A DNA stretch of 64,000 bases from Metabacillus bambusae (GTDB taxonomy: Bacteria; Bacillota; Bacilli; Bacillales; Bacillaceae): positions 62,001-126,000 of the forward strand of contig NZ_JAGDEL010000006.1 of assembly GCF_017497975.1 (NCBI RefSeq), given 5' to 3'. The translations under genes were made by a program, and so were the position numbers. Under the pieces are notes generated by a model. It did no database searches. It was not told the DNA's origin and was given only the letters and a program-made list of their open reading frames with translations. Positions 1 to 9,139 of this stretch are shown here, piece by piece (the first letter of the stretch is position 1; each line of letters opens with the position of its first letter).

Positions 1-1257
1 TCGATCAACTCGGTTACCCGGCTCGATTCTTGACATTGCATAATCTCCCCACATAAGTCCATCATCTTCGCGCTCATATTTATACCGAATGGTTTCCAGT
101 TCATCACCTGTTTCACCATTAAATACGGTTAAATATTCAGGGCCTTTTACAATAAAACCTTCAAAATCTCTTAAATTATTACGGCTACTTCTACTTGGAG
201 CATATTCATCAATAAAGTAATCAGCCAAACTTTCAGCATCTTCCTGTGATAAAGGATATTTATATTTCTTTTCTATACCAAAACTTTCTTCAAGTGTTTC
301 TGGCCAATTCCCGTTTACAACCTCTTCATGCTTATGCCAATTCATAAACATGTCGACAACATGATCATAATAATCTTCACTGCTCATACGGTAGTCATCT
401 TGATGACTATATCCATCTTGCTTATCTTCTTCAGGCATTGTTATAAATTTCTCTGAAGAAATATCGCCTTTCTTGTCAAACTTTATCATCTTTGTTCCTG
501 GAGCTGTTTTAAACATTAATTCTGATTTTCCATCTCCGTCAAAATCATAAACTAAAAATTGTGTATAATGCGCACCTGACCGAATGTTTACACCAAGATC
601 AATTCGATATAACAATGTGCCATCAAATGTATAACAATCAATATAAGTTTTTCCTGTATAGCCTTTCTGTGATACATCTTTTGAGTTTGTCGGATCCCAT
701 TTAACAAAAAATTCGTATTTACCATCACCGTCAACATCACCAACACTCATGTCATTTGCTGTGTAGGAATATGCTTCACCACTAGGTGTTACACCATCTG
801 ATGGTTTCTTTAATTTCAAATCATAATATGTATGGTCCCATGGTGAGGTTGTAGAGCTTTGATCGATTTCTTTTCCATTTTCAACAGCAGAAACATAGTA
901 CGTTGAATTATCAGTACCATCCACATCTAAAAAGTTTGTACTATCTTCTACCGTAGCAATTTTTTCACCATCGCGGTACACGTTAAAGTTTACTCCTGTC
1001 AATTCTGAAGCAGAATAACCAGTCACTTCATTAGCTAAAAGCCTCCAGCTAATAAATACCCCTTCAGAAGTGCTCACTGCAACAAGCCCTCTGTCAAGAT
1101 ATTCTAGTTGGATTCCAATGCCTTGACCTTGTACAAAATTTTGTTCTCCTTGGGAATTAGTAGCGAAAGCATTTCCTTGATAACCTGACATTAGAAGTGG
1201 TACTGCAAGCGATGCGGCTAATACTTTTTTAGTTAACGAATTTTTCCTCACGTTCAA
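1..1257 (-). CDS. Rhamnogalacturonan lyase, PL11 family (5' part only)
   Basis: Secreted pectin-degrading enzyme that would cleave the rhamnogalacturonan I backbone by beta-elimination. The gene runs off the left edge, so only the first ~419 codons are present. The N-terminus has a Lys/Arg-rich stretch, a hydrophobic core and an AFA-type cleavage site near residue 32. The body matches YesW of B. subtilis: RGLVAV near residue 56, WDPTNSKD near 187, and two calcium-binding-type repeats DVDGDGK (174-180) and DFDGDGK (238-244). An extra ~85-residue segment rich in acidic and aromatic residues follows, compared with YesW as I remember it. I chose TTG at 1257 because an AAAGGTGAT ribosome site lies just upstream; GTG at 1251 is the alternative. 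No transporter or regulator of pectin use is visible beside it. Confidence 0.88.
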   Translation of the reverse strand, partial: MNVRKNSLTKKVLAASLAVPLLMSGYQGNAFATNSQGEQNFVQGQGIGIQLEYLDRGLVAVSTSEGVFISWRLLANEVTGYSASELTGVNFNVYRDGEKIATVEDSTNFLDVDGTDNSTYYVSAVENGKEIDQSSTTSPWDHTYYDLKLKKPSDGVTPSGEAYSYTANDMSVGDVDGDGKYEFFVKWDPTNSKDVSQKGYTGKTYIDCYTFDGTLLYRIDLGVNIRSGAHYTQFLVYDFDGDGKSELMFKTAPGTKMIKFDKKGDISSEKFITMPEEDKQDGYSHQDDYRMSSEDYYDHVVDMFMNWHKHEEVVNGNWPETLEESFGIEKKYKYPLSQEDAESLADYFIDEYAPSRSSRNNLRDFEGFIVKGPEYLTVFNGETGDELETIRYKYEREDDGLMWGDYAMSRIEPGNRVDR

Positions 1258-1448
1258 TTCATCACCTTTCAAATGTTTCAAAGAAAAAGTGCAGTAAATG
1301 AATAGATATATTACTAGATTTAAGTTTTGAAATATTTAGTTGATCTTTTGTTTTATATTACAATCTACTTTTTCTTTGAGTTTTGTTGTTTCTTGTAGGT
1401 AAACGATTCTAATCTTGTATTTATCACCTTCCCGTATAAATTTACAAC

Positions 1449-1498
1449 CCCAAACTGTAAGCCTTTACATTTAATAGTGTAAAGGCTTACAGTTTGGG
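1449..1498. repeat. Perfect 20-bp inverted repeat (hairpin or operator)
   Basis: Arms 1449-1468 and 1479-1498 are exact reverse complements with a 10-nt spacer. Neither strand has a strong U-run after the stem, so a plain terminator is doubtful. It lies about 190 bp upstream of the lyase start and could be an operator or RNA structure. The rest of the 1258-1758 gap holds only the terminator at 1595-1640. Confidence 0.6.
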
Positions 1499-1594
1499 AA
1501 TTTCATCCTATTATAGAATACTAATCCATCCTTCTACAGAGAAAATTCAGAGATAATTCTATAAAAAACAGTGTTTTTTTGAAGTGGAAACAGG

Positions 1595-1640
1595 AAAAAA
1601 CTCCTTTTGTGAATCTTTTGATTCCCTGTAAAGGAGCTTT
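1595..1640 (-). terminator. Terminator after the 1759-2685 gene
   Basis: On the minus strand CTCCTTT pairs with AAAGGAG, with an inner GAATC/GATTC stem, followed by a run of T. It is ~115 nt downstream of the oxidoreductase stop. The + strand copy also ends in T, so it may work both ways. Confidence 0.65.
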
Positions 1641-1758
1641 TTCTATGAAAAAGAAGAAAAACATTTGAAGTTAAAAAATGGATTATTAATATCGTTGTAC
1701 AGAGACAGGTTGTTGGCATTACAGCCGATTAAATACAAATTGTTAACATTTGCAAGTG

Positions 1759-2685
1759 TTAAGATTTGTCATTATGAACCAAAGTTATTACTACATTTCC
1801 CTTTTTGTGCCCCTTTTCTACATACCTGTGAGCCTCCGGAATTTGTTCCAACGGATAGTGTTTATCAATTACCGATTTTATCTTTTCCGTCTCAATAAGA
1901 TCTTTGAGGAAAATTAAATCTTCAGTACATACCTTTGCTATCCCTTGCCCTTCAACTGACACGTATGTACCGTACGGAGCTAGTGCTTTCTTGCAATTTG
2001 ATTTCGAACTTTTCCCAACTGCATCAAAGATAATATCATAACGCTCTTCTCTTTTCGTAAAATCCTCTTTCGTATAATCAATTACCTTATTGGCACCCAG
2101 AGATTTCACCAATTCCAAGTTTGCGCCACTACATACCCCGGTAACTTCTGACCCAAAGTAATTGGCAAGCTGTACCGCGGAAGTCCCTACTGCACCTGAA
2201 GCTCCATAGATCAGGACTTTATGTCCCTTCTGAATATTTCCTTTTTTAAGAAAATGTAGCGCTGAAGTTCCCCCAAAAGAAACGGCAGCAGCTTCATTAT
2301 ACGTCACATTTGCAGGTTTTATTGCTACTGCCCCGTCTTCAGGCAAACATGCGTACTCGGCGTAAGCACCAAAATTCATCCCAGTCATAGCAAAAACTTG
2401 GTCGCCTTTTTTAAATTTTCTTACATTCTTTCCTATTTCAGCTATCTCCCCAGCTAACTCCACGCCGAGTATTGATTTTCTCGGTTTTCTCAGACCCAAG
2501 AAAATCCGCATAGGCAACCATAATAAGATAGGACTATTGAAACTCCTAACTCTTATGTCTCCTGATGCTACTGTTGTCGCATGAACCTTTACCAGTATTT
2601 CATTGTCCTTGGGAATAGGTATTTCTACCTCTTTGAGTTCTAATACATCGGGTGTACCGTATTTTGTGCATACAATTGCTTTCAT
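1759..2685 (-). CDS. NAD(P)H-dependent quinone oxidoreductase-like MDR protein
   Basis: A 308-residue medium-chain dehydrogenase/reductase of the zeta-crystallin/quinone reductase type, expected to reduce quinones or activated alkenes with NAD(P)H in the cytoplasm. The N-terminal GroES-like domain contains [12 protein letters not shown] (residues ~74-85) and lacks the cysteine ligands of zinc alcohol dehydrogenases. The nucleotide-binding fold begins with [14 protein letters not shown] (161-174). The C-terminal [19 protein letters not shown] is typical of the family. ATG at 2685 follows an AAGGAGG site. It stands alone, with terminators on both sides. The substrate cannot be told from the sequence. 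Confidence 0.85.
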   Translation of the reverse strand: MKAIVCTKYGTPDVLELKEVEIPIPKDNEILVKVHATTVASGDIRVRSFNSPILLWLPMRIFLGLRKPRKSILGVELAGEIAEIGKNVRKFKKGDQVFAMTGMNFGAYAEYACLPEDGAVAIKPANVTYNEAAAVSFGGTSALHFLKKGNIQKGHKVLIYGASGAVGTSAVQLANYFGSEVTGVCSGANLELVKSLGANKVIDYTKEDFTKREERYDIIFDAVGKSSKSNCKKALAPYGTYVSVEGQGIAKVCTEDLIFLKDLIETEKIKSVIDKHYPLEQIPEAHRYVEKGHKKGNVVITLVHNDKS

Positions 2686-2825
2686 AACTATCCTCCTTAC
2701 TTTTCTAAAATTTAATCCTTTTAATCATATGGATATAAGCTACAATATAAAACCACTTTAATAACGAAACTGAAGTGAACAAGCTTTATCCAACTAATAG
2801 GACATTGGTTACATAAGGGAAAATT

Positions 2826-2880
2826 AATAAAAAACTACACCTTCAATCGTTAGTTATGTCTAACAATTGAGGTGTAGTTC
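2826..2880 (-). terminator. Terminator after the YhfK-like gene
   Basis: ACTACACC (2834-2841) pairs with GGTGTAGT (2871-2878), with an inner GTTAG/CTAAC stem. On the minus strand a T-rich tail follows. It lies 60 nt past the stop of the 2940-3584 gene. Confidence 0.8.
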
Positions 2881-2939
2881 GTTTTCCTAGAATCAAATTG
2901 TGGTCTTATTCAATGCCTATTTTTACAACTACCTACATC

Positions 2940-3584
2940 TTACATTTTTTTCAATGCATCAGCTATCCATTCATCCCCTGAAACAAGATCAAATGATTGA
3001 TTATATGTATGTTCCTCCTTTAAGCTTGCAAAAATTGTTCTAGCTACATCTTCCCTTGAAATTGTCATTCTTGTTAGGTTTTCACCAACCGATATTTTAC
3101 CTGTACCAGGTTCATTTAATAAGCCACCGGGACGAATTATTGTATAAGTTAAATTGGAACTCATAAGCATTTTGTCAGCATAATGCTTTGCAACGTAATA
3201 AGGCTTTATTTTTTCATTCCAGTTTTCCCTTGTCTGAGCCTGGAGCGCGCTCACCATTACAAAACGTTTAATATTAGCTTTTTCTGCTGCTTCAATTGTT
3301 TTACCTGCACCATCAAGATCAATTAATAATGTTTTATCCGCCCCAGTGTGTCCTCCAGATCCAGCTGTAAATACAATTGCAGTACAACCGCTTGCAGCAT
3401 TTACGATATCTTCTACACTACCTTCTAAGTCTGCCATTACAGCCTCTATACCGTTTTGCTTAAATTCATGAACCTGTTCTTCTTTTCTAACCATAGCTCT
3501 AACTGTATATTCATTACTTTCTTTTAGTAATTGAATGAGTTGTTTTCCAATTTGTCCATTTGCACCTACTACTAAAACTTTCAT
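2940..3584 (-). CDS. yhfK: NAD(P)-binding SDR-like protein (YhfK family)
   Basis: A 214-residue atypical short-chain dehydrogenase with an NAD(P)-binding Rossmann fold. It opens with MKVLVVGANGQIGKQL (glycine motif GANGQIG at residues 7-13). It also has FTAGSGGHTGADKT, MVSALQAQ and YYVAKHYADK, all nearly identical to B. subtilis YhfK from memory. The start is ATG at 3584, behind GGGAGGGG; the frame is open to 3656 but the extra 24 residues are not family-like. Members are thought to be reductases or redox sensors; no reaction can be assigned. The gene is 90 bp upstream of dacC's stop on the same strand. Confidence 0.86.
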   Translation of the reverse strand: MKVLVVGANGQIGKQLIQLLKESNEYTVRAMVRKEEQVHEFKQNGIEAVMADLEGSVEDIVNAASGCTAIVFTAGSGGHTGADKTLLIDLDGAGKTIEAAEKANIKRFVMVSALQAQTRENWNEKIKPYYVAKHYADKMLMSSNLTYTIIRPGGLLNEPGTGKISVGENLTRMTISREDVARTIFASLKEEHTYNQSFDLVSGDEWIADALKKM

Positions 3585-3674
3585 AAGATCTAAAACCCCT
3601 CCCATATTAGTTTGATCCACCCTCCACATTATTCCAAAAACAAATAGACTATTCAAACGTTCTGCTTACTTTGA

Positions 3675-5153
3675 TTAAATTGCATTGTTTGCTAATATCT
3701 TAATAATTTGTTCTTCAATTTGTTTTCCACTGGCCTCATCTTTTAAATGGTTAAGTAAGATTGAAAAAATAAATGTTTCACCATTATTTGCATTTATAAA
3801 CCCCGATAGTGAGCTAACGTTTGTAAGTGTTCCTGTTTTTGCTTTCACATTATCCTTTAAAGGAACGTTTTTCATCCTTTTTCGTAATGTTCCACCAATC
3901 ATTTTGTCTGTGTTACCTGCTATAGGTAATGATGCTTCAAATATAGGGAACCAGTCCATTTGCTTAGCATGATATAACAAGGCAGTGATTTCATTCGCTG
4001 GAACAAGATTCATATGTGAAATGCCTGATCCATCCCTTATTTCAATCTCTTGCGTTCGTAAACCCAGTGTTGTTAAGGCAACTTGTTCAACCTCTAATCC
4101 ATCTTTCCAGCTACCATTCCCTTTAAACACTTTACCCATTTCTTTTATTAATAGCTCTCCATGACCATTGTTGCTCAATTTCATAAAGGGAATTAACAGT
4201 TCTGACAGTGACATCGAATGATGGGAAAGTAGTAATTTTGCATGTTCAGGTGCAGTTCCTTCTTTAATACTACCTAGTATCTTAATATCTTGTTTTTTCA
4301 AGGATTGCATTAGTAAATCCAAAGCATATTTTGTCGGCTCCCAAACTGCAATCCTTTCTTTCAGATTAGACGCTTTTAATGGCATTTTACCTTCTATTGT
4401 AATGACATTATTACCATGCCCTCTAGAGATTTTAATGTTACTTACTTCATCCGGGGAAACTGTTTGAGTTTTGTTAATTATGTTTACAATATTAGTTTGG
4501 GGGCGGACAACAACTTTAGCAGTTTTATTCAATTTCTCATTCGGACTAACTTCAATAATAATTGTCCCTGCATCATATTCCTTATCTGGTGATGCAGTTA
4601 GTGCACTTGTTGCTGCACCATAATAAGCTGCTTCATCACTCCATGGTACATCAATTGAATAGCGAACTTGATCATACCAAGAATCATCACCAATTATATC
4701 GCCACTGATCATCTTAATCCCCTTCAACCTTAACTCTTTAGCGAATTGATCAAAATTCTCTGGTAAAAGTGTTGGATCTCCTTTTCCTTTCATATATAAA
4801 TTCCCCGTCAGTACATTCCATTTAATGGATCCATCTGTTAGTAACTCAGTATGAAAGATATAATCCTTACCTAATGTTGTTAACGCTGCTGCTGCCGTAA
4901 ACAGCTTCATATTTGAAGCTGGGGTTAAACGTGTGTCACCGTTATATGTATACAATAATTGCCCAGTTGAAGCTGATCGAACACTGACCCCAGCAATCGC
5001 CCCTTGTAGGGATGGGTGATTACTAAGTAGTTCATTTAATTCGTGTTCAGATACAAGAGGTTGTTTAATTGTATTTGCAAACACTCGACTTTCTTTTACT
5101 GGGGAAAAGTAGACTAATACGCATAAAAACAAACATATTAACGGTTTTGCCAT
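3675..5153 (-). CDS. dacC: D-alanyl-D-alanine carboxypeptidase / PBP4a
   Basis: Peptidase family S13 penicillin-binding protein of 492 residues, which removes or cuts D-Ala in peptidoglycan stem peptides outside the membrane. The N-terminal hydrophobic stretch (residues ~4-17) and a VFA-type cleavage site near residue 26 form a signal peptide. The three active-site motifs are present: SNMK (Ser80, Lys83), SNN near residue 327, and KTG near residue 440. The large insert between the first two motifs is typical of this class. Length equals B. subtilis DacC (491). ATG at 5153 follows AAAGGAGGG. It is transcribed before the YhfK-like gene with 90 bp between them. Confidence 0.93.
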   Translation of the reverse strand: MAKPLICLFLCVLVYFSPVKESRVFANTIKQPLVSEHELNELLSNHPSLQGAIAGVSVRSASTGQLLYTYNGDTRLTPASNMKLFTAAAALTTLGKDYIFHTELLTDGSIKWNVLTGNLYMKGKGDPTLLPENFDQFAKELRLKGIKMISGDIIGDDSWYDQVRYSIDVPWSDEAAYYGAATSALTASPDKEYDAGTIIIEVSPNEKLNKTAKVVVRPQTNIVNIINKTQTVSPDEVSNIKISRGHGNNVITIEGKMPLKASNLKERIAVWEPTKYALDLLMQSLKKQDIKILGSIKEGTAPEHAKLLLSHHSMSLSELLIPFMKLSNNGHGELLIKEMGKVFKGNGSWKDGLEVEQVALTTLGLRTQEIEIRDGSGISHMNLVPANEITALLYHAKQMDWFPIFEASLPIAGNTDKMIGGTLRKRMKNVPLKDNVKAKTGTLTNVSSLSGFINANNGETFIFSILLNHLKDEASGKQIEEQIIKILANNAI

Positions 5154-5228
5154 TATGTATGTACTCCCTCCTTTAAAAGCTATTTATCGTTTAATCTTTT
5201 CAACTGTCTTATGTTATATCCCTGAAAG

Positions 5229-5264
5229 TACAAAAAAACGACTGACAATGAATTCAGCCGTTTC
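5229..5264 (-). terminator. Terminator after the aldo/keto reductase gene
   Basis: AAACGACTGA/TCAGCCGTTT stem (5237-5263) followed on the minus strand by seven T. It is just downstream of the stop at 5281. Confidence 0.8.
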
Positions 5265-5280
5265 TAATTTTAGTTTTATT

Positions 5281-6117
5281 TCACACTTTATTCATAACAT
5301 CTGGATCAGATCCAACCCGTTTATCTTGGTTAAGTGAATTTATTCTCTCCATATCCTCTGAACTCAATTCAAAATCAAAGATATTCGCATTTTCCTGAAT
5401 ACGATGAGGTTTCACTGATTTCGGAATTGTCACAACTTCGTTTTGTAAATCCCACCGTAAAATGACTTGAGCCGTCGATTTTCCGTATTTTTGGGCAATT
5501 TCTTGAAGTGTTGGTTCCTCAAATAAGCCGCCTTGCATTAATGGGGACCATGCTTCAAGCTGAATACGATTTTGTTTACAGAACTCATGGAGACTTGTTT
5601 GGGTTAAACGTGGATGGTATTCCACTTGGTTAACCATTGGTACCACTTCACAATCCTCCAATAAATCCTTTAGATGATGTTCCTTGAAGTTGCTGACACC
5701 TATTGCACGAACACGACCATCTTTATATAACGTTTCAAGTGCTTTCCATGTTTCTTTGTATTTATTTTGTTTAGGAACCGGCCAGTGAATAAGGTATAGA
5801 TCTAAGTATTCTAGCCCTAGCTTTTTCATGCTCTCTTCAAAAGCAGCTAAAGTAGAATCATAGCCTTGTTCTGAGTTCCAAACCTTTGTTGTAATAAATA
5901 ATTCTTCGCGAGGTACATTTGATTCTGCAATTGCTTTTCCAACACCCTCTTCATTACCATAAATAGCCGCTGTATCAATACTTTTGTAGCCTGCTTCTAT
6001 CGCTGCTTTAACTGAATTGATGACTTCTGATCCATCTTCCACCTTAAATACACCTAAACCAAACCAAGGCATTTCAATCCCATTATGTAATGTAGTCGTG
6101 CTTTGCAAGTTTTTCAT
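5281..6117 (-). CDS. Aldo/keto reductase (YvgN-like)
   Basis: A 278-residue NADPH-dependent aldo/keto reductase with a cytoplasmic TIM-barrel. The catalytic tetrad is readable: Asp48 and Tyr53 (SIDTAAIYGNEEGVG), a Lys near 78 (TTKVWN) and a His near 111 (LIHWP). The NADP-binding tail IPKSVKPHRIQEN is present. It is closest to B. subtilis YvgN, a glyoxal/methylglyoxal reductase, so aldehyde detoxification is likely. I chose ATG at 6117 because GAGAGGAG sits at proper spacing; a GTG three codons earlier overlaps that site. A terminator follows and the unit appears monocistronic. Confidence 0.9.
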   Translation of the reverse strand: MKNLQSTTTLHNGIEMPWFGLGVFKVEDGSEVINSVKAAIEAGYKSIDTAAIYGNEEGVGKAIAESNVPREELFITTKVWNSEQGYDSTLAAFEESMKKLGLEYLDLYLIHWPVPKQNKYKETWKALETLYKDGRVRAIGVSNFKEHHLKDLLEDCEVVPMVNQVEYHPRLTQTSLHEFCKQNRIQLEAWSPLMQGGLFEEPTLQEIAQKYGKSTAQVILRWDLQNEVVTIPKSVKPHRIQENANIFDFELSSEDMERINSLNQDKRVGSDPDVMNKV

Positions 6118-6335
6118 TCTGTACACTCCTCTCTTTCATACACAATTATTTTGCTATATTTTTCTAAAAATGAAAAGAAATATGCTCTATATTTGGTCAA
6201 TATTATTCATCAGCCATGCGCTGATCTATTTGTATAAATGAGAGTCCTTCAAACAAAAGGGTCAGACCCTCCAATGTAAAACGTTTGGATAAGTTTGACC
6301 CAATTTTGTTAGCATTATTTAATTATGCTCATTGA

Positions 6336-6437
6336 TTAATAACCAATATACGAAGCACCGATAATAATTAAAAGAATAAATAAAACGACGATTAGAGCAA
6401 ATCCTGCTCCGTATCCGTAACCACCTTCGCCACCCAT
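6336..6437 (-). CDS. YjcZ-family sporulation peptide (33 aa)
   Basis: A very small gene: a Gly/Tyr-rich head ([13 protein letters not shown]) followed by one hydrophobic segment ([20 protein letters not shown]) reaching the C-terminus. This is the layout of YjcZ/YhfH-type peptides found in many copies in Bacillus and made in the forespore or mother cell. The ribosome site GGAGGTGAT is 5 nt before the ATG. Terminator-like GGGTC/GACCC arms are found downstream (6258-6302). The function is unknown; the family is taken to be a small membrane or spore-associated peptide. Confidence 0.85.
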   Translation of the reverse strand: MGGEGGYGYGAGFALIVVLFILLIIIGASYIGY

Positions 6438-6590
6438 AATATCACCTCCACACATATTTGGTTTACTATATGTAAGTAGTAATCACTCTGTTATAGGTAA
6501 AAAACCTAGTCTTCATATTTCACAAGTAATTTATTTTACTGTATCATCTTAATATAATGGACAGAAAAAACCATAATGGTGGTGTTTTTT

Positions 6591-7259
6591 ATGTGTGGAC
6601 GCTTTTCATTAGCAACCGAACAACCGATTTTACAAGACCAATTTGACTTCATTTTTAATGAAGAACTAGATTACCGATATAATATTGCACCCTCTCAAAA
6701 TATTTTAGTAATTGGTTCAAATGGACAAGAACGCGTTGGAACTAAGATGCAATGGGGTCTTGTACCGCCTTGGTCAAAGGATACGAAAATTGGGTTCAAG
6801 ATGATAAATGCGAGAGCAGAAACATTAGATGAAAAGGTAAGTTTTAAACAGCCTTTTAAGAAAAAAAGATGTTTAATATTAAGTGATGGCTTTTACGAAT
6901 GGAAAAAACAAGATAAAGAAAAGCAACCTTATCGGTTTATAATGAAGGATCGTCGACCTTTTGCTTTTGCAGGTCTTTGGGAATGTTGGGATAAAGGGGA
7001 CAAACCACTTTATACGTGCACAATTATAACAACAACACCTAATGAATTAACGAAGGATGTACATGACAGAATGCCAGTTATTCTTCCACCCTCAGAATAT
7101 GATCTTTGGTTGGATAGAGATTTCAATGACACAGAGAAACTAAAGTCTCTACTTGTACCATTTAATGACCAACTAATGGATGTATATCCCGTTTCAAGCA
7201 TAGTGAATTCCTCGAAAAATGAATCAGCAAAATGTTTAGAACCTACTAATAGTCTATAA
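6591..7259 (+). CDS. SOS response-associated peptidase (HMCES/YedK family)
   Basis: A 222-residue SRAP domain protein that forms a covalent thiazolidine bond with abasic sites in single-stranded DNA and so shields them. The catalytic Cys2 is in MCGRFS, which requires initiation at ATG 6591 (the frame is open to 6576 but the Cys must be exposed after Met removal). Other family signatures are NIAPSQ, MQWGLVPPW, NARAET, FYEWK and the late VHDRMPVIL carrying the catalytic His. A GGTGG site lies 7 nt upstream. It is monocistronic. No clear LexA box was recognised upstream. Confidence 0.93.
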   Translation: MCGRFSLATEQPILQDQFDFIFNEELDYRYNIAPSQNILVIGSNGQERVGTKMQWGLVPPWSKDTKIGFKMINARAETLDEKVSFKQPFKKKRCLILSDGFYEWKKQDKEKQPYRFIMKDRRPFAFAGLWECWDKGDKPLYTCTIITTTPNELTKDVHDRMPVILPPSEYDLWLDRDFNDTEKLKSLLVPFNDQLMDVYPVSSIVNSSKNESAKCLEPTNSL

Positions 7260-7325
7260 TAATCGTTTTCTTCATACAAAACCATTTGTATAATGCAGTG
7301 GTGGTTTCTCTGTTTGAATCTGAAA

Positions 7326-7366
7326 GTAAAATACGCTTGAATAATACCAAGCGTATTTTACTTTTT
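7326..7366. terminator. Shared terminator, SRAP gene and mhqD
   Basis: A perfect 14-bp stem, 7326-7339 with 7348-7361. On the + strand it runs into TTTTTAC. On the minus strand the stem starts four bases after the mhqD stop. The two genes converge here, so it serves both. Confidence 0.85.
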
Positions 7367-7976
7367 ACATCGTATAGTTTTTTTCAAACCATTCTTTTGC
7401 TTTAATTATTTCTTCTCTTGTTAACTGATGACCAGCATCTCCCCAATGCTCGGTTACATCAGCTTTCGCCTGTTTTAATGAATCAGCAAGCTCCTTTGTT
7501 TCGGCTTGTGGAATGATTGGATCGTTTGTGCCTGCTCCAATAAAAATAGAAGTTTCAGACAAATCAGGTATTTGGACTCCTCTTCTTGGAACCATTGCGT
7601 GTAATAGAATTGCTCCTTTTAAGGCTCTTTTGTAATGATACATAAGACTAGCAGCAATATTTGCCCCATTTGAATACCCAATCGCAACTACATTGTCTCG
7701 ATTAAATTGATACTGATTAGCCATGTCTGAAATAAATTCGTTTAGTTCATTTGTGCGAAAAATCAGATCTTCCTCATCAAACACACCTTCAGCTAAACGA
7801 CGAAAAAATCGAGGCATTCCATTTTCAAGGACATTGCCTCTTACTCCAAGTACTGATGCATTTGGAGCAATCATATCAGCTATTGGTAATAAATCCCGTT
7901 CATTTCCACCTGTGCCATGAAGTAATAGTAAAGTAGGGAGTTTGTGATCTGTTCCTTCTTTGAATATATGTTGCAT
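7365..7976 (-). CDS. mhqD: Carboxylesterase/hydrolase MhqD
   Basis: A 203-residue alpha/beta hydrolase. The catalytic triad can be placed at Ser102 (GYSNG), Asp152 (GAGTNDPI) and His183 (DAGHQL), with the oxyanion loop LLLHGTGGNERDLL. Long segments such as GMPRFFRRLAEGVFDEEDL match B. subtilis MhqD. It lies 12 bp behind mhqO and is co-transcribed from the promoter before mhqO. In B. subtilis the mhq genes help detoxify quinones and hydroquinones, and MhqD is thought to hydrolyse products of ring cleavage. The exact substrate is unknown. Confidence 0.92.
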   Translation of the reverse strand: MQHIFKEGTDHKLPTLLLLHGTGGNERDLLPIADMIAPNASVLGVRGNVLENGMPRFFRRLAEGVFDEEDLIFRTNELNEFISDMANQYQFNRDNVVAIGYSNGANIAASLMYHYKRALKGAILLHAMVPRRGVQIPDLSETSIFIGAGTNDPIIPQAETKELADSLKQAKADVTEHWGDAGHQLTREEIIKAKEWFEKNYTM

Positions 7977-7988
7977 GAAAACACTCCT

Positions 7989-8969
7989 TTATTTTGCTAA
8001 TGTATCTAATGGTTCTAGTCTTGCTTCTATTTCTTTTCTTTGCGCTTCAAAGTATGGTGGCAATGCTAGTTTTTCTCCTAAATGTTCGAAATCTTCGTCC
8101 CCTTCAAAACCAGGACCATCTGTCGCTAGCTCAAATAATATGCCATTGGGCTCTCTAAAGTATAAGGAACGGAAATAATAACGTTCTACAAACCCAGAAT
8201 TAGATAAATGATTTGCATTTAATACGTCTACCCATTTGTTTAGTTCTTCTACATCTTCCACACGAAAAGCTACATGGTGAACACTTCCACGACCTGGTCT
8301 TTCTCGTCCTACTTGATCTAATTCACTTACGTGTATTTCTGCTCCAGTTCCACCTTCTCCTGTTTCAAAGACACGGACCTGTTTTTGATCCTTATCTTTT
8401 GTGTAGCCAGTCTTTTCTCGAAAACCCATTACATCAGTTAATACCTTTATTGTTCGCTCAGGACGTGACACTGTTAAATGAACCGGACCTAGTCCAACAA
8501 CACCATTTTCTTGTGGAACAGGACTGTTAGCCCATGGTTTCCCACCTGCTACACCTTCATTATTTTCATCGGATACTAGTAATAAACGCTGCCCCTCTTG
8601 ATCGCGGAATGATAGTGTTGCTCTTCCACTCTCATTGCTTATTTCATCATGATCAACATTAAATTGCTCAAAGCGATTCTTCCAATAGTGTAGCGCCTTA
8701 TTATCTTTTACACGTAAAGATGTGGCAGTTATACTATTCGTCCCAGGATATGTTCTTCCAGCATGTGGAATTTCAAAAAATGTTAAATCTGTACCTGGAT
8801 TTCCTCGCTCATCTGCGTAAAATAAATGATAAACAGATGTATCATCCTGATTGACAGTTTTTTTAACTAGTCTTAAACCTAATACTTTTGTATAGAAATG
8901 ATAGTTTTCTTTTGCATTTGCAGTAAGAGCTGAAACATGATGGATGCCTAATAATGGCTTAATATTCAT
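7989..8969 (-). CDS. mhqO: Ring-cleaving dioxygenase MhqO
   Basis: A 326-residue vicinal-oxygen-chelate protein built of paired VOC modules, expected to open hydroquinone/catechol rings with Fe(II) and O2. Metal-ligand motifs are LLGIHHVSA (N-terminal His), VHHVAF (middle His) and GILFELATDGPGF (C-terminal Glu). It resembles B. subtilis MhqO. ATG at 8969 follows GAAAGGAAGG. The operon mhqO-mhqD is preceded by a strong sigma-A promoter and an MhqR-type palindrome, so repression relieved by quinone-like electrophiles is likely. No mhqR gene is in the window. Confidence 0.92.
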   Translation of the reverse strand: MNIKPLLGIHHVSALTANAKENYHFYTKVLGLRLVKKTVNQDDTSVYHLFYADERGNPGTDLTFFEIPHAGRTYPGTNSITATSLRVKDNKALHYWKNRFEQFNVDHDEISNESGRATLSFRDQEGQRLLLVSDENNEGVAGGKPWANSPVPQENGVVGLGPVHLTVSRPERTIKVLTDVMGFREKTGYTKDKDQKQVRVFETGEGGTGAEIHVSELDQVGRERPGRGSVHHVAFRVEDVEELNKWVDVLNANHLSNSGFVERYYFRSLYFREPNGILFELATDGPGFEGDEDFEHLGEKLALPPYFEAQRKEIEARLEPLDTLAK

Positions 8970-9017
8970 AAAAACCTTCCTTTCTAGGTTTCAATTTTCT
9001 AATTGTCTCAAATAAAA

Positions 9018-9037
9018 TATTCTTGAATTCAAGATAA
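9018..9037 (-). promoter_or_regulatory. Candidate MhqR operator
   Basis: The perfect palindrome TCTTGAATTCAAGA (9021-9034), extended by TATC/AATA-like flanks, closely resembles the MhqR box as I recall it (ATCTCGAATTCGAGAT type). It lies directly downstream of the -10 of the mhqO promoter, where a MarR-family repressor would block polymerase. Confidence 0.75.
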
Positions 9038-9067
9038 ATTATAAATGACTTCAATTATGTATGTCAA
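9038..9067 (-). promoter_or_regulatory. Sigma-A promoter of mhqO-mhqD
   Basis: TTGACA at 9067-9062, an 18-nt spacer, then TATAAT at 9043-9038. Both boxes match consensus and the operator follows at once. Confidence 0.85.
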
Positions 9068-9091
9068 CTAGTTGATGTTAAAATCAAATAA

Positions 9092-9128
9092 AACAGGGTT
9101 AACGATGAAATTTACACGTTAACCCCAT
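9092..9128 (-). terminator. Terminator of the spore-coat cluster
   Basis: GGGTTAACG (9096-9104) pairs with CGTTAACCC (9117-9125); the minus strand continues GTTTTATTT. It lies 12 nt past the stop at 9140. Confidence 0.85.
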
Positions 9129-9139
9129 TTGAATGATTA

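Noticed and set aside
6240-6302. GGGTCAGACCCT palindrome-like sequence
   Set aside because: Short GGGTC/GACCC motifs occur elsewhere in the window and explain themselves as part of a weak terminator for the YjcZ peptide.
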